In this document: positions 34,185-43,045 of the stretch, in pieces
Layout of the letters: every line of letters begins with the position of its first letter
How positions within the stretch are numbered: the stretch's first letter is position 1
DNA from: Marinoscillum sp. MHG1-6
Lineage (GTDB): Bacteria; Bacteroidota; Bacteroidia; Cytophagales; Cyclobacteriaceae
NCBI RefSeq assembly: GCF_024714475.1
Contig: NZ_JAMZMI010000004.1
Coordinates: forward strand, 310,001 to 374,000
Reading direction: 5' to 3'
Length of the DNA stretch: 64,000 bases
The notes under the pieces: model-generated
The model's input: only the letters and a program-made list of their open reading frames with translations
What the model was told of the DNA's origin: nothing
Databases searched by the model: none
Translations under genes and position numbers: made by a program

Positions 34185-34192
34185 TAAGTTTG
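34185..34192 (+). promoter_or_regulatory. Candidate bamD promoter (-7 TAAGTTTG)
   Basis: TAAGTTTGCGG fits the consensus exactly and lies 18 bases before the ATG at 34211. A TTTTCGG at 34159-34165 is a poor -33 box. The match also supports the 34211 start, since an upstream in-frame ATG at 34118 would lie before the promoter and inside the ostA gene. Confidence 0.45.
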
Positions 34193-34210
34193 CGGACAAT
34201 TACCGATTCA

Positions 34211-35026
34211 ATGCACAAGAAGATAATCAGATTATTTCCACTGCTTTTGTTAATGATACTTATTGCCTCGTGTTCTAAGTTCAGGAAAATTCAAAAAAGC
34301 GGTGATTGGAAATTGAAGTACGAGGCTGCTTTGAAATACTACGAAGAGGAGGATTATTATCGAGCCGGGATTCTTTTCGAAGAAATCCTCCCTATCATCC
34401 GAGGTACTGAAGAAGCAGAAAAGGCCAATTTCCTTTTCGCCTATACCTATTTTTATCAGCGTCAATATATTTTGAGTGCTCACCAGTTCAAACAATTCAC
34501 CAGGGTTTATGGTCGAAGCGAATATGTAATGGAGGCAGCCTATATGTATGCCAACTCATTATACCTTCAATCCCCTGCCCCGAGCCTTGATCAGACCAGT
34601 ACTTATGAGGCTTTAGCAGCTTTACAGGGATTTTTGAATAAATACCCTTACTCTGAATATTCGGAACAAGCGGATGCGCAGGTTCAGGACTTGCAGATAA
34701 AACTGGAAAAAAAGGCCTACGACAATGCTAAGCTTTATCATAAGCTCAGAAATTACAAATCCGCCATTGTAGCCTTTGATAACTTCCGTTTGGACTATCC
34801 TGATTCGAAATACCAGGAGGAAATATCCTTTTTAGCAATTGAAAGTATATATGAACTTGCGAAGGTCAGTATTCGTTCTAAGCAAGAAGAAAGATTCCAG
34901 GATACGATCAATAAGTACGAAAACTTCGTGGATAGGTATCCAAATAGCAAATACCTGCAAGATGCCGAGAAATATTATGAGGATAGCATCAAAGAATTGC
35001 GTAGATTTGCAGATCAAAATTCATAA
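34211..35026 (+). CDS. bamD: Outer membrane protein assembly factor BamD
   Basis: A 271-residue lipoprotein of the BAM complex. The ATG at 34211 gives the signal MHKKIIRLFPLLLLMILIAS with Cys21 in the lipobox; the open frame extends upstream to 34118 but that part lies in the ostA 3' end. TPR helices follow: LKYEAALKYYEEEDYYRAGI, FLFAYTYFYQRQYILSAHQF, YEALAALQGFLNKYPYSEY, AYDNAKLYHKLRNYKSAIVA and FVDRYPNSKYLQDAEKYYED, the usual five-repeat BamD arrangement. It helps fold beta-barrel proteins into the outer membrane. The next gene, rpoZ, starts 17 bases later, as in many Bacteroidota. Confidence 0.92.
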   Translation: MHKKIIRLFPLLLLMILIASCSKFRKIQKSGDWKLKYEAALKYYEEEDYYRAGILFEEILPIIRGTEEAEKANFLFAYTYFYQRQYILSAHQFKQFTRVYGRSEYVMEAAYMYANSLYLQSPAPSLDQTSTYEALAALQGFLNKYPYSEYSEQADAQVQDLQIKLEKKAYDNAKLYHKLRNYKSAIVAFDNFRLDYPDSKYQEEISFLAIESIYELAKVSIRSKQEERFQDTINKYENFVDRYPNSKYLQDAEKYYEDSIKELRRFADQNS

Positions 35027-35043
35027 GATAACCAAAAAGATAA

Positions 35044-35361
35044 ATGGCTAGTAACGCATCTATCATCACAAGGGATAATCAAAAAATAGCTGATCCATCA
35101 GGCAACGTATATGAATCTATCGTTGTTATTGGAAAAAGAGCAAGACAAATCAGCGCACAACAAAAGGAAGAATTGAATAGCAAGCTTGCTGAGTTCGCAT
35201 CTTCTGTTGATAACCTTGAGGAAATTTTTGAAAATAGAGAGCAGATCGAGATCTCTAAGTTCTATGAAAGAATGCCTAAACCATCTACTGTAGCAATTGA
35301 TGAGTTTCTTGATGGCAAGCTTTCATTCAGAAGACCAGACCTGGAAGAGCTGGAATCATAA
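35044..35361 (+). CDS. rpoZ: DNA-directed RNA polymerase subunit omega (Bacteroidota type)
   Basis: A 105-residue omega/Rpb6-like subunit. Family features are NVYESIVVIGKRARQISAQQ, the helical ELNSKLAEFASSVDNLEEIF, and a C-terminal acidic and aromatic part ending FRRPDLEELES. It stabilises the beta-prime subunit of RNA polymerase. The position between bamD and coaBC is the usual one in the phylum and supports the call, since the sequence is well diverged from proteobacterial RpoZ. CoaBC starts 9 bases after its stop. Confidence 0.88.
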   Translation: MASNASIITRDNQKIADPSGNVYESIVVIGKRARQISAQQKEELNSKLAEFASSVDNLEEIFENREQIEISKFYERMPKPSTVAIDEFLDGKLSFRRPDLEELES

Positions 35362-35370
35362 TCATCCGCC

Positions 35371-36573
35371 ATGTTGGCTGGAAAGAAAATCTTATTAGCG
35401 GTTTGTGGCTCAATTGCAGCGTACAAAGCCGCTTTTTTTGTGCGCTTACTTATCAAGGAAGGCGCTGAAGTACAGGTCGTCATGACCGAAAGCTCGAAGG
35501 GCTTCATTACTCCCCTCACGTTATCCACCCTATCTAAAAAGCCAGCACTCAGCGAGTTTGTAAAGAACAATGCCGGAGAATGGAACAATCATGTGGATTT
35601 AGCTTTATGGGCTGACCTCATGGTCGTTGCTCCCCTAAGCGCCAACACTTTGGGCAAGATGGCTACTGGTCGATGCGACAACCTTGTGTTGGCTACGTAC
35701 CTTTCGGCCAAGTGTCCCGTTATGGTATGTCCGGCTATGGACCTGGACATGTACCTACATGACTCCACTAAACAAAACCTTGAGATACTTCGCGGTTTCG
35801 GAAATATTGTCATCGAAGCGCAGAGCGGAGAGCTTGCAAGTGGCTTGCACGGTGAAGGACGCCTGACTGAACCTGAAGATATCCTTGAGTCGATAAAAGA
35901 TCATTTTAAGAAAGCTCACAGTTTTGAAGGAAAAACTGTCCTTATCACCTCCGGACCTACCCAGGAAGCCATCGATCCCGTAAGGTTTATTGGCAACCAT
36001 TCCACAGGAAAAATGGGAAAAGCTATTGCTATTGAGATGGCGTCACGCGGTGCACAGGTTACCTTCGTTTCGGGTCCGGTAACTCTCTACCCTATTCACC
36101 CAAACATCCAGGTAAAAAAGGTGTCGTCAGCTGTGGAAATGTTCACTGCGGCTAATGCAGCCTATTCAACTTCAGATATTGCCATTTTTACTGCTGCGGT
36201 GGCTGATTTTAGACCGGAAGTTGTCGCTGATAGCAAAATCAAAAAACAAAAAGAGGAAGGAATTACCATTAACCTGATTCAAAACCCTGATATTGCCAGG
36301 GAACTTGGGCAGCAAAAAACCAGGCAATTCAATGTAGGGTTTGCATTGGAAACAGACAATGAAGCGGTTAATGCTCAGAACAAGTTAAAGAGTAAAAATT
36401 TCGATTTGATTGTCCTTAATTCACTCAGACAAGAAGGTGCCGGCTTTGCTCATGACACCAACAAGGTCACTATCTTTGATAAGGATAATAAAGAATACCA
36501 TTTTGAGTTAAAAAGAAAAGAAGAAGTTGCCAGTGATCTGGCAGAGATCATTTACTCAAAAACAAATGCATAG
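35371..36573 (+). CDS. coaBC: Bifunctional phosphopantothenoylcysteine decarboxylase / phosphopantothenate-cysteine ligase
   Basis: A 400-residue CoaBC (Dfp) protein for two steps of coenzyme A synthesis. The N-terminal flavin-dependent decarboxylase has GKKILLAVCGSIAAYKAAFF, NHVDLALWADLMVVAPLSAN, PAMDLDMYLH and the conserved Cys in the ANTLGKMATGRCDNLVL region. The C-terminal ligase has KTVLITSGPTQEAIDPVRFI, GNHSTGKMGKAIAIEMASRG and AAVADFRP, with KSKNFDLIVLN at the dimer interface region. Length is normal. Its end overlaps the DUF4835 start by 8 bases. Confidence 0.96.
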   Translation: MLAGKKILLAVCGSIAAYKAAFFVRLLIKEGAEVQVVMTESSKGFITPLTLSTLSKKPALSEFVKNNAGEWNNHVDLALWADLMVVAPLSANTLGKMATGRCDNLVLATYLSAKCPVMVCPAMDLDMYLHDSTKQNLEILRGFGNIVIEAQSGELASGLHGEGRLTEPEDILESIKDHFKKAHSFEGKTVLITSGPTQEAIDPVRFIGNHSTGKMGKAIAIEMASRGAQVTFVSGPVTLYPIHPNIQVKKVSSAVEMFTAANAAYSTSDIAIFTAAVADFRPEVVADSKIKKQKEEGITINLIQNPDIARELGQQKTRQFNVGFALETDNEAVNAQNKLKSKNFDLIVLNSLRQEGAGFAHDTNKVTIFDKDNKEYHFELKRKEEVASDLAEIIYSKTNA

Positions 36574-37468
36574 ATACCTCACTTCAACATTATTGATTGG
36601 CCTTTCCTTTTTGAGCTTCGCTCAAGAGCTTAACTGTAAGGTCATAATCAATGCTCAACAAATCCAGTACCAGGAACGACAGATTTTCGAAGAAATGGAA
36701 ATCGCATTTACCCAGTTTGTAAATGATCGCAAATGGACTGATGATGAGTTTTCCGTTGAAGAAAGGATTAACTGCAATATTATTTTAACTCTGGACCCAA
36801 AAGAAACGCAACCGGCAGCAGGACTATTCGCTGCTTCTGTTCAGGTGCTATCATCACGTCCGGTTTATGGTACTGATTATCAAACCGTGGTTTTCAATTT
36901 TGCGGATCGAGACTGGCTTTTTGAATATCAGCCCAATCAGCCCCTTCAGTTCAACGAAAACACTTTTAGTAACAATATCACCTCTCTCCTGGCCTACTAT
37001 GCTTATACCATCATCGCCTATGACTATGATACTTTTAGTGAACTGGGCGGAACGAGGTTTCACCAAATCGCTAATCAGATCGTCAACAATGCTCAGAGCA
37101 GCAATTATATCGGCTGGAATCAATTTAACAGCGTGAGAAACAGGTACTGGTTAAATGAAAACCTACTCAATTCAACCTTCGAACCACTGAGAAGAGGTTT
37201 GTATTTATATCACTTAAAGGGACTCGACCTCTTTGGAACTGAACCTGAACAATCAAGAACAAACATTCTCCAGGCCTTGACCCTGCTTCAGACTAGTAAC
37301 AGGAGTCGCCCAAGGGCTATTGCAACGATTACTTTTCTAGATTCAAAAGCAGAGGAATTAACGGAAATCTTTAAGGAAGGCACACCAACCGAAAAGAAAC
37401 AGGCCTATGACATTCTTCGAGGAATTGACCCTGCGCGTACCGAGGTATTCAAGAAAATGCTGGACTAA
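36566..37468 (+). CDS. DUF4835-family secreted protein
   Basis: A 300-residue protein of the Bacteroidota-specific DUF4835 family. The ATG at 36566 gives a signal peptide (MHRYLTSTLLIGLSFLSFAQ) and is preferred to an upstream frame start at 36527 inside coaBC. The mature protein begins ELNCKVIINAQQIQ, a family hallmark, and continues with PVYGTDYQTVVFNFADRDW, LLAYYAYTIIAYDYDTFSEL and GWNQFNSVRNRYWLNENLL. Function is not established; it is probably periplasmic. Location between coaBC and recN is conserved in the phylum. The next gene starts with an overlap of one base (TAATG). Confidence 0.9.
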   Translation: MHRYLTSTLLIGLSFLSFAQELNCKVIINAQQIQYQERQIFEEMEIAFTQFVNDRKWTDDEFSVEERINCNIILTLDPKETQPAAGLFAASVQVLSSRPVYGTDYQTVVFNFADRDWLFEYQPNQPLQFNENTFSNNITSLLAYYAYTIIAYDYDTFSELGGTRFHQIANQIVNNAQSSNYIGWNQFNSVRNRYWLNENLLNSTFEPLRRGLYLYHLKGLDLFGTEPEQSRTNILQALTLLQTSNRSRPRAIATITFLDSKAEELTEIFKEGTPTEKKQAYDILRGIDPARTEVFKKMLD

Positions 37469-37689
37469 TGAGCAAAAAGCAAATCAGGATTAAGACAAGT
37501 CAGGTCATTCAGTTTGTTGGGTCAGGGCAGCTGTTAAATTTCATTTTAAAAACTGGTAGTGTCGTTCTGGCCGTACCTTTAGAATTCAAAGACAAGAATT
37601 TAAAAGTCAAAAATACCAGAGGTCATAAGTTGCAATTACCTTTGAGCCAAATCGAAGAAATTTGGGCCGATGAAAAGGTAGTTTCCTGA
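37468..37689 (+). CDS. Small basic beta-rich protein, possibly Sm-like (73 aa)
   Basis: A 73-residue protein that I do not firmly recognise. An N-terminal helix-like stretch (KKQIRIKTSQVIQFVGSGQL) is followed by what reads as five short strands: LLNFILKTGSVVLAVPLEF, KDKNLKVKNTRG and HKLQLPLSQIEEI. Helix followed by strands with a GxVV turn and a terminal short strand is the layout of Sm/Hfq-like folds, but the Hfq Sm2 motif (YKH) is absent. It is translationally coupled to DUF4835 (TAATG) and is followed 1 base after its stop by recN, so it is certainly part of this operon. Confidence 0.7.
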   Translation: MSKKQIRIKTSQVIQFVGSGQLLNFILKTGSVVLAVPLEFKDKNLKVKNTRGHKLQLPLSQIEEIWADEKVVS

Positions 37690-37690
37690 T

Positions 37691-39346
37691 ATGATCCAAT
37701 CCCTTTCTATCAACAATTACGCATTAATTCAACAGTTGGAGATGTCCCCATCTTCTAAACTGAATATTATCACCGGTGAAACTGGTGCCGGTAAATCCAT
37801 TATGCTGGGAGCTATCGGGTTGCTTCTGGGAAATAGAGCAGATACCAAGGCCCTGTTCTCTGAGGATGACAAATGTGTGGTTGAAGGAATCTTTGATATT
37901 TCAAGTTATTCCCTACAAAGCTTCTTTGATGAGAATGATCTGGACTACGAAAAAGAATGCATCATCAGAAGAGAAATTTCTCCTGCAGGAAAATCCAGGG
38001 GCTTCATCAATGACACCCCAGTGACACTGGACATCATGAAATCACTTGGTGTTTATCTGATTGACATCCATTCTCAGCACGATTCACTGCACCTTGCCAA
38101 TAACTCCTATCAAAGAGATATTCTTGACCTTTTTGCCGGGAATCATGAAATTAAGGAAGGGTATCATCAGGCGTTCCAACAGTTTAAGGAGGCACAAAGA
38201 CATTATGAAGATCTGAAATTCAGGGCAGAGAAAAGTGCAACAGATCAGGACTACCAACAGTTCCTCTTTAATGAATTAGAAGAAGCCCAATTAACTGAGG
38301 ATGAACAAGAGCAATTAGAGCAAGAACTAGAGCTACTGGAACATGCCGAAGATATTAAGCTCAATCTGTCACAGTTGACACAACTTCTCGACGAAGCAGA
38401 CTTCTCTGTTCTTAATCAGCTCAAAGAGGCCACTTCTGCCCTCTCTTCTATCAAAAAGTATTCTCACTCCCTTGAAGCACTTTTCGAGAGGTTAGAGAGC
38501 TGTAGCATAGAACTAAAGGATCTTGCCAGTGAAGTATCACGGGAACAAGACGCGATTGAGTTCGACCCTGAAAGAATACAAATTGTTAAGGAAAGACTGG
38601 ACTTAATTTTCCGGTTACAGCAAAAGCATCAGGTAAGAACGATCTCCGAGCTTATCGAAATCAGAGACCGTATAGGTGCTGAGCTCGAATCTGTCCTAAA
38701 CCTTGATGCGGATATTTCCAAAGCAAAGTCAGCTCTTGACGGGGCAGAGCAGGTCTTACTAGAAATAGGAGAAAACCTCTCAAAGTCACGAGACACTCAT
38801 GCACCAGTCTTTGCGTCAGAAATTGAAAGTATCGTACATCAATTAGGAATAGAAAACGCTCAAATTAGCTTTCAAATTGGGCGCGTTCAGGCATCATCCC
38901 ATGGGCTGGATCTGGTAGAAATGCTCTTCTCAGCCAATAAGGGTGTCACTCCAAAAGGATTGAAAAGTGTAGCTTCAGGCGGTGAATTTTCCAGACTGAT
39001 CTTCGCGGTGAAGTATTTGATTGCCAATAAAACCTCTCTCCCAACCATCATATTTGATGAAATTGACACTGGCGTTTCAGGTGAAGTGGCCCTCCAGATG
39101 ATCAATATGATGAAGGAAATGGCTCAAAGCCATCAGGTTATTTCTATTAGCCATTTACCTCAATTTGCAGCCGGAGGCGATGCACATTATTTTGTTTATA
39201 AGGATCACTCAGCCGATAAATCTGTAAGTAAGATCAAAAGGCTGCAGAACAGCGAACGTGTTCTTGAAATAGCTAAAATGATTGGTGGAAATCAACCGGG
39301 AGACCACGCCCTGCAAAGCGCAAAAGAGCTACTCGGGGTAAAGTAG
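37691..39346 (+). CDS. recN: DNA repair protein RecN
   Basis: A 551-residue SMC-like ATPase for recombinational repair of double-strand breaks. N-terminal Walker A: MIQSLSINNYALIQQLEMSP and IITGETGAGKSIMLGAIGLL; then IDIHSQHDSLHLAN, two coiled-coil arms (residues ~155-360, rich in Gln/Glu/Leu, e.g. EDEQEQLEQELELLEHAEDI), and C-terminal signature SVASGGEFSRLIFAVKYLIA, Walker B PTIIFDEIDTGVSGEVALQM and switch SHLPQFAA. Length is normal. It is the last gene of the coaBC-DUF4835 operon. Confidence 0.96.
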   Translation: MIQSLSINNYALIQQLEMSPSSKLNIITGETGAGKSIMLGAIGLLLGNRADTKALFSEDDKCVVEGIFDISSYSLQSFFDENDLDYEKECIIRREISPAGKSRGFINDTPVTLDIMKSLGVYLIDIHSQHDSLHLANNSYQRDILDLFAGNHEIKEGYHQAFQQFKEAQRHYEDLKFRAEKSATDQDYQQFLFNELEEAQLTEDEQEQLEQELELLEHAEDIKLNLSQLTQLLDEADFSVLNQLKEATSALSSIKKYSHSLEALFERLESCSIELKDLASEVSREQDAIEFDPERIQIVKERLDLIFRLQQKHQVRTISELIEIRDRIGAELESVLNLDADISKAKSALDGAEQVLLEIGENLSKSRDTHAPVFASEIESIVHQLGIENAQISFQIGRVQASSHGLDLVEMLFSANKGVTPKGLKSVASGGEFSRLIFAVKYLIANKTSLPTIIFDEIDTGVSGEVALQMINMMKEMAQSHQVISISHLPQFAAGGDAHYFVYKDHSADKSVSKIKRLQNSERVLEIAKMIGGNQPGDHALQSAKELLGVK

Positions 39347-39428
39347 CCCTTTCCCATAGGATAAATCGTCCTTCAATTTACATCCGCGATGTTTAAACGA
39401 TTTCTTTGTTTGCTAATAAAAAAATCGG

Positions 39429-39460
39429 TTGGAGCGTTTACGCGAATTGACCTATTTTTG
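39429..39460 (+). promoter_or_regulatory. fabI promoter (-33 TTGG, -7 TATTTTTG)
   Basis: TATTTTTG (39453-39460) matches the consensus exactly; TTGG (39429-39432) lies 20 bases upstream as a fair -33 box. The ATG at 39484 is 23 bases downstream, after an A-rich leader with no Shine-Dalgarno sequence. Confidence 0.6.
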
Positions 39461-39483
39461 GGCCGTAAAAAATAAAACATAAA

Positions 39484-40296
39484 ATGTCCAATAACTTACT
39501 TAAAGGAAAAAGAGGAATCATATCTGGAGCTTTGGATAAAAACTCTATCGCTTGGCACGTAGCAGAAAGAGCACATGAAGAAGGTGCGACTTTCACCTTA
39601 ACTAATGCGCCAATCGCGATGAGAATGGGAGCGATCAATGAGCTGGCGGAAAAAACCGGCAGTGAAATCATCCCGGCTGATGCTACTTCGGTTGAAGAAT
39701 TGGAAAATTTATTCTCTAAATCCACAGAGGTACTTGGAGGCAAAATTGATTTCGTTCTTCACTCTATTGGTATGTCACCAAACATTCGTAAAGGAAAATC
39801 ATATGGTGAACTCAACTACGATTGGTACCAAAAATCCATAGATGTTTCTGCACTTTCATTTCATAAAATGATGGCTGTTGCCGAAAAACAAGATGCCTTG
39901 AGTGAGTGGGGTTCAGTTGTTGGACTTTCTTATATTGCGGCTCAAAGAACCTATCCATTCTACACAGATATGGCTGATGCCAAAGCGGTATTGGAGTCTA
40001 TCGCCAGAGGTTTTGGTTACAGACTAGGAAAAGCTAAAAACGTTCGTGTAAACACAATTTCTCAATCTCCTACAAAGACGACCGCAGGATCAGGTATCGG
40101 TGGTTTTGATTCATTCTTTGATTTTGCAGATAAAATGTCCCCACTTGGAAATGCTTCTGCAGCGGATTGTGCCAACTACTGCATTTTCTTATTCTCAGAC
40201 TTAAGCAAAATGGTCACTATGCAGAACTTGTTTCACGATGGTGGCTACTCAATGACCGGTATCTCGGAGGAGATCATCGAGCAGATGGGTAAATAA
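39484..40296 (+). CDS. fabI: Enoyl-[acyl-carrier-protein] reductase (NADH)
   Basis: A 270-residue FabI, the last reductive step of each fatty-acid elongation cycle. It has the altered SDR glycine motif GKRGIISGALDKNSIAWHVA, the adenine-side ADATSVEEL and LHSIGMSPNIRKGKSYGELN, and the catalytic Tyr-x6-Lys: LSYIAAQRTYPFYTDMADA followed by KAVLESIARGFG. The substrate-binding loop is SPTKTTAGSGIGGFDSFFDF. It is a single-gene unit with its own promoter and terminator. Confidence 0.96.
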   Translation: MSNNLLKGKRGIISGALDKNSIAWHVAERAHEEGATFTLTNAPIAMRMGAINELAEKTGSEIIPADATSVEELENLFSKSTEVLGGKIDFVLHSIGMSPNIRKGKSYGELNYDWYQKSIDVSALSFHKMMAVAEKQDALSEWGSVVGLSYIAAQRTYPFYTDMADAKAVLESIARGFGYRLGKAKNVRVNTISQSPTKTTAGSGIGGFDSFFDFADKMSPLGNASAADCANYCIFLFSDLSKMVTMQNLFHDGGYSMTGISEEIIEQMGK

Positions 40297-40352
40297 TTCT
40301 ATTGATTCGATCAAGGTTGTTTAAATAAGACGACTTGAAATTATAAGCTTAC

Positions 40353-40380
40353 AAGTCCGTGGTTATTATCACGGACTTTT
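40353..40380 (+). terminator. Terminator after fabI
   Basis: AAGTCCGTG and CACGGACTT enclose an eight-base loop and are followed by a T run. It lies about 55 bases after the fabI stop. Confidence 0.9.
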
Positions 40381-40413
40381 TCATTTTTATGGACAGATAA
40401 AAACCTCAATAAA

Positions 40414-41208
40414 GTGATTTGTTTCCCAAATGCAAAAATCAACCTTGGACTGAATGTTGTATCCAAAAGAACAGACGGATATCACAATATTGAGACCTGC
40501 TTTTATCCTGTTCCATGGACCGACGTATTGGAGATTATTCCATCGGACCAACTAACCTTCAATCCTTCCGGATTAAGTATACCCGGAAATGCAGATAGCA
40601 ACCTTTGCCTGAAGGCCTATTACTTACTCAAGGAGGAATTCGATCTGCCACCGGTAAGCATCTATTTACATAAAGTAATCCCTATGGGTGCCGGTCTGGG
40701 TGGTGGTTCTTCAGACGGTGCTTATACATTGAAACTACTTAATGAACTTTTTGCCCTAAAGCTTTCAACTCAAAAACTTGAAACCCTCTCAGGGAAATTG
40801 GGCAGTGACTGCCCATTTTTTATCCAGAACCAGCCAGCTTTTGCTACTGGCACCGGTACTGACTTCTCCCCTGTTAATGTCAGTTTAAAAGGAATGTTCA
40901 TAGCTCTAACACATCCACGAATTCATGTCTCTACTTGGGAAGCTTATGCCGGCATAAACCCGCAAAAACCGGCTCAACCCATTACTGAAATCATCAACCA
41001 ACCCCTTTCTTACTGGAGGGAGAATTTGATCAATGATTTTGAGTCATCCATTTTCTCCAATCATCCGGCAATTAAACAAATCAAAGAGGATTTCTACACT
41101 CACGGGGCGGTTTACTCCGCTATGAGTGGTTCTGGGTCATGCGTGTTTGGAATATTTGAAAATGAAGCTCCTCAACTTCAATGTGATGCCTATTTTCCTT
41201 TAGACTGA
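40414..41208 (+). CDS. ispE: 4-diphosphocytidyl-2-C-methyl-D-erythritol kinase
   Basis: A 264-residue GHMP kinase for the fourth step of the MEP isoprenoid pathway. It starts with GTG (MICFPNAKINLGLNVVSKRT), and no ATG is available near. Motif 1 is PNAKINLGLNV with DGYHNIET; the ATP-binding GHMP motif is PMGAGLGGGSSDGAYTLKLL; motif 3 is VYSAMSGSGSCVFGIF. It phosphorylates CDP-methylerythritol at the 2-hydroxyl. It begins about 30 bases after the fabI terminator and is followed by a 177-base gap without a visible terminator. Confidence 0.95.
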   Translation: MICFPNAKINLGLNVVSKRTDGYHNIETCFYPVPWTDVLEIIPSDQLTFNPSGLSIPGNADSNLCLKAYYLLKEEFDLPPVSIYLHKVIPMGAGLGGGSSDGAYTLKLLNELFALKLSTQKLETLSGKLGSDCPFFIQNQPAFATGTGTDFSPVNVSLKGMFIALTHPRIHVSTWEAYAGINPQKPAQPITEIINQPLSYWRENLINDFESSIFSNHPAIKQIKEDFYTHGAVYSAMSGSGSCVFGIFENEAPQLQCDAYFPLD

Positions 41209-41385
41209 TTGATCACTATAAAATAACCTCAACGTTGTCTAAAAAAATTCATATTTTACCCGGCAATATAAATAACCGAATTTTTCACCGTTAACTGGAG
41301 CTCACTTCTAAATTCCAACGACCGCGACAAACTAATTTCCTCAACCCTATTAGTTTCAAAACCTTTAATCCAATTTACTAACATT

Positions 41386-42984
41386 ATGAACAAATCATTC
41401 CTAGTCTTAATTGCGCTACTCCTTACATTCAGGACCTTTAGCCAAACAACAGACATTGAATGGGGTAACCCCATGAAAGTATCCAAGCGATCTACCTTAA
41501 GTGATATTGTAGCTTATGACCAGACTGGGTTTTATGCCATTAAAACTGAAACAAGAACATTCGGAATTGGCCTCCTCTCAGTTACAAGAAGAATTATCAC
41601 CCTCGAACATTACAACACTAAAATGAACCTGGATCGGTCTTCAGAGCTTGTACTGGAATATGAGGGTGATAAAACAGATTATGAACACATCATCCAGTTA
41701 AATGGACAGCTTTTCCTGTTTACCTCCTACAAGGATCAAAGCGATAAAATGAACACCTTGATGGTACAAAGTATCAACAAAAACACCCTTACCCCTAATA
41801 AGGATTTTAAGAAAATTGGTGAGGTGAGCTACGAAGGGAATTTCAAATCTAATGCAGGCAATTTCAGGTTAAGGCTATCCAGAGACAGTTCCAAAGTTTT
41901 AGCTTACTACAACTTGCCGTACGAAAAGACCGAGAATGAAAAATTTGGATTTCATGTTCTCGATCAACAAATGAACGAACTGTGGAAGAAGGAAATCACC
42001 CTCCCTTATGAAGAGGGTCTATATGAGATTGAGGACTACAAAATAGATAATAAGGGGAATGTGCATATTCTCGGTGTGGTATACAAAGAAAAAAGAAAAG
42101 CAAAGCGTAAAGGAGAGCCTAACTACAACTATGAGATTCTAAGCTATTATATGAAGGATGGTGGCTTCGACTCCTACCCAATCAAGCTTGAGGGCAAATT
42201 CCTCACAGACATGCAAATCTCCATCGATGATAATCGTGACATCATTTGTGCTGGATTCTATTCTAATGAAGGCACCTACAGCATTAAAGGCACCTATTTT
42301 ATCAAGGTCAATAGCAAATCAAAACTCATTACGACTTCCAGTTTCAAGGAGTTTGATATGGATTTTATTACCCAAAATATGACAGAACGTCAAGAGGAAA
42401 AAGTTGAGAAAAAGGCAAAAAAGGGTAAAGAGGTTGAGCTATATCAATATGACCTTGATGACATTATTATTCGTGAGGATGGAGGCGCTGTTTTGGTTGG
42501 AGAGCAATACTATATTACCGTTGTTACCACGCCAATTAGTACAGGAACCGGCGGGGTAACTTATGTGACCACCTATTATTATAATTACAATGATATTATC
42601 GTCATTAATGTCTCTCCGAAAGGAGAAATTGAATGGGCACAAAAAATCGCCAAATCTCAATCTACTGCGAATGACGGAGGACACTTTTCATCTTATACCT
42701 CGGCCATCGTAAAGGACAAAATGTATTTCATTTTCAACGATCACCCTAAGAACATTACTGACCCGGGAGATCGGACTTTTAACTACACAGGAGGAAAGAA
42801 TTCTATGGTAGTTCTGGTAGAGGTGGACTCAAACGGGAATGTAAACAAGAGCTCACTCTTCAGCACCAAAGATGCTGAAGTAATCACAAGACCAAAGGTT
42901 TGTGAGCAGGTGTCCGGAGATGAACTGGTGCTCTTCGGACAAAAAAGGAAGAACCATCAGTTCGCAAAAATCGTATTCAAGTAA
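41386..42984 (+). CDS. Secreted protein of unknown function, beta-propeller-like
   Basis: A 532-residue protein with a signal peptide (MNKSFLVLIALLLTFRTFSQ). I recognise no family. The mature part is a long series of beta strands with repeated patterns such as GNVHILGVVYKEKR, DIICAGFYSNEGTYSIKGTY and GGAVLVGEQYYITVV, as in propeller folds built of four-stranded blades. A lysine/glutamate-rich stretch (EEKVEKKAKKGKEVELYQ, ~332-350) interrupts it, probably as a loop. No sorting signal of type IX or lipobox is seen, so periplasmic or released. Monocistronic with a terminator at 42995-43026. The wording resembles Bacteroidota proteins left as hypothetical. Confidence 0.72.
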   Translation: MNKSFLVLIALLLTFRTFSQTTDIEWGNPMKVSKRSTLSDIVAYDQTGFYAIKTETRTFGIGLLSVTRRIITLEHYNTKMNLDRSSELVLEYEGDKTDYEHIIQLNGQLFLFTSYKDQSDKMNTLMVQSINKNTLTPNKDFKKIGEVSYEGNFKSNAGNFRLRLSRDSSKVLAYYNLPYEKTENEKFGFHVLDQQMNELWKKEITLPYEEGLYEIEDYKIDNKGNVHILGVVYKEKRKAKRKGEPNYNYEILSYYMKDGGFDSYPIKLEGKFLTDMQISIDDNRDIICAGFYSNEGTYSIKGTYFIKVNSKSKLITTSSFKEFDMDFITQNMTERQEEKVEKKAKKGKEVELYQYDLDDIIIREDGGAVLVGEQYYITVVTTPISTGTGGVTYVTTYYYNYNDIIVINVSPKGEIEWAQKIAKSQSTANDGGHFSSYTSAIVKDKMYFIFNDHPKNITDPGDRTFNYTGGKNSMVVLVEVDSNGNVNKSSLFSTKDAEVITRPKVCEQVSGDELVLFGQKRKNHQFAKIVFK

Positions 42985-42994
42985 ACCCAATACA

Positions 42995-43026
42995 AAAGGC
43001 ATTCATTCAAAAGTGGATGCCTTTTT
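42995..43026 (+). terminator. Terminator after the secreted propeller-like gene
   Basis: AAAGGCATTCA (42995-43005) pairs with TGGATGCCTTT (43014-43024), with one wobble pair, followed by TTTAA. It lies just before the DUF4260 gene and decides against an upstream start of that gene, because a frame from 42902 would run through it. Confidence 0.85.
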
Positions 43027-43045
43027 AATGTTCAAAACTTGTAAC

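Noticed and set aside
35371-36566. Long minus-strand frames inside coaBC and other well-supported genes
   Set aside because: These are shadows of the real genes on the opposite strand and have no family-like sequence.
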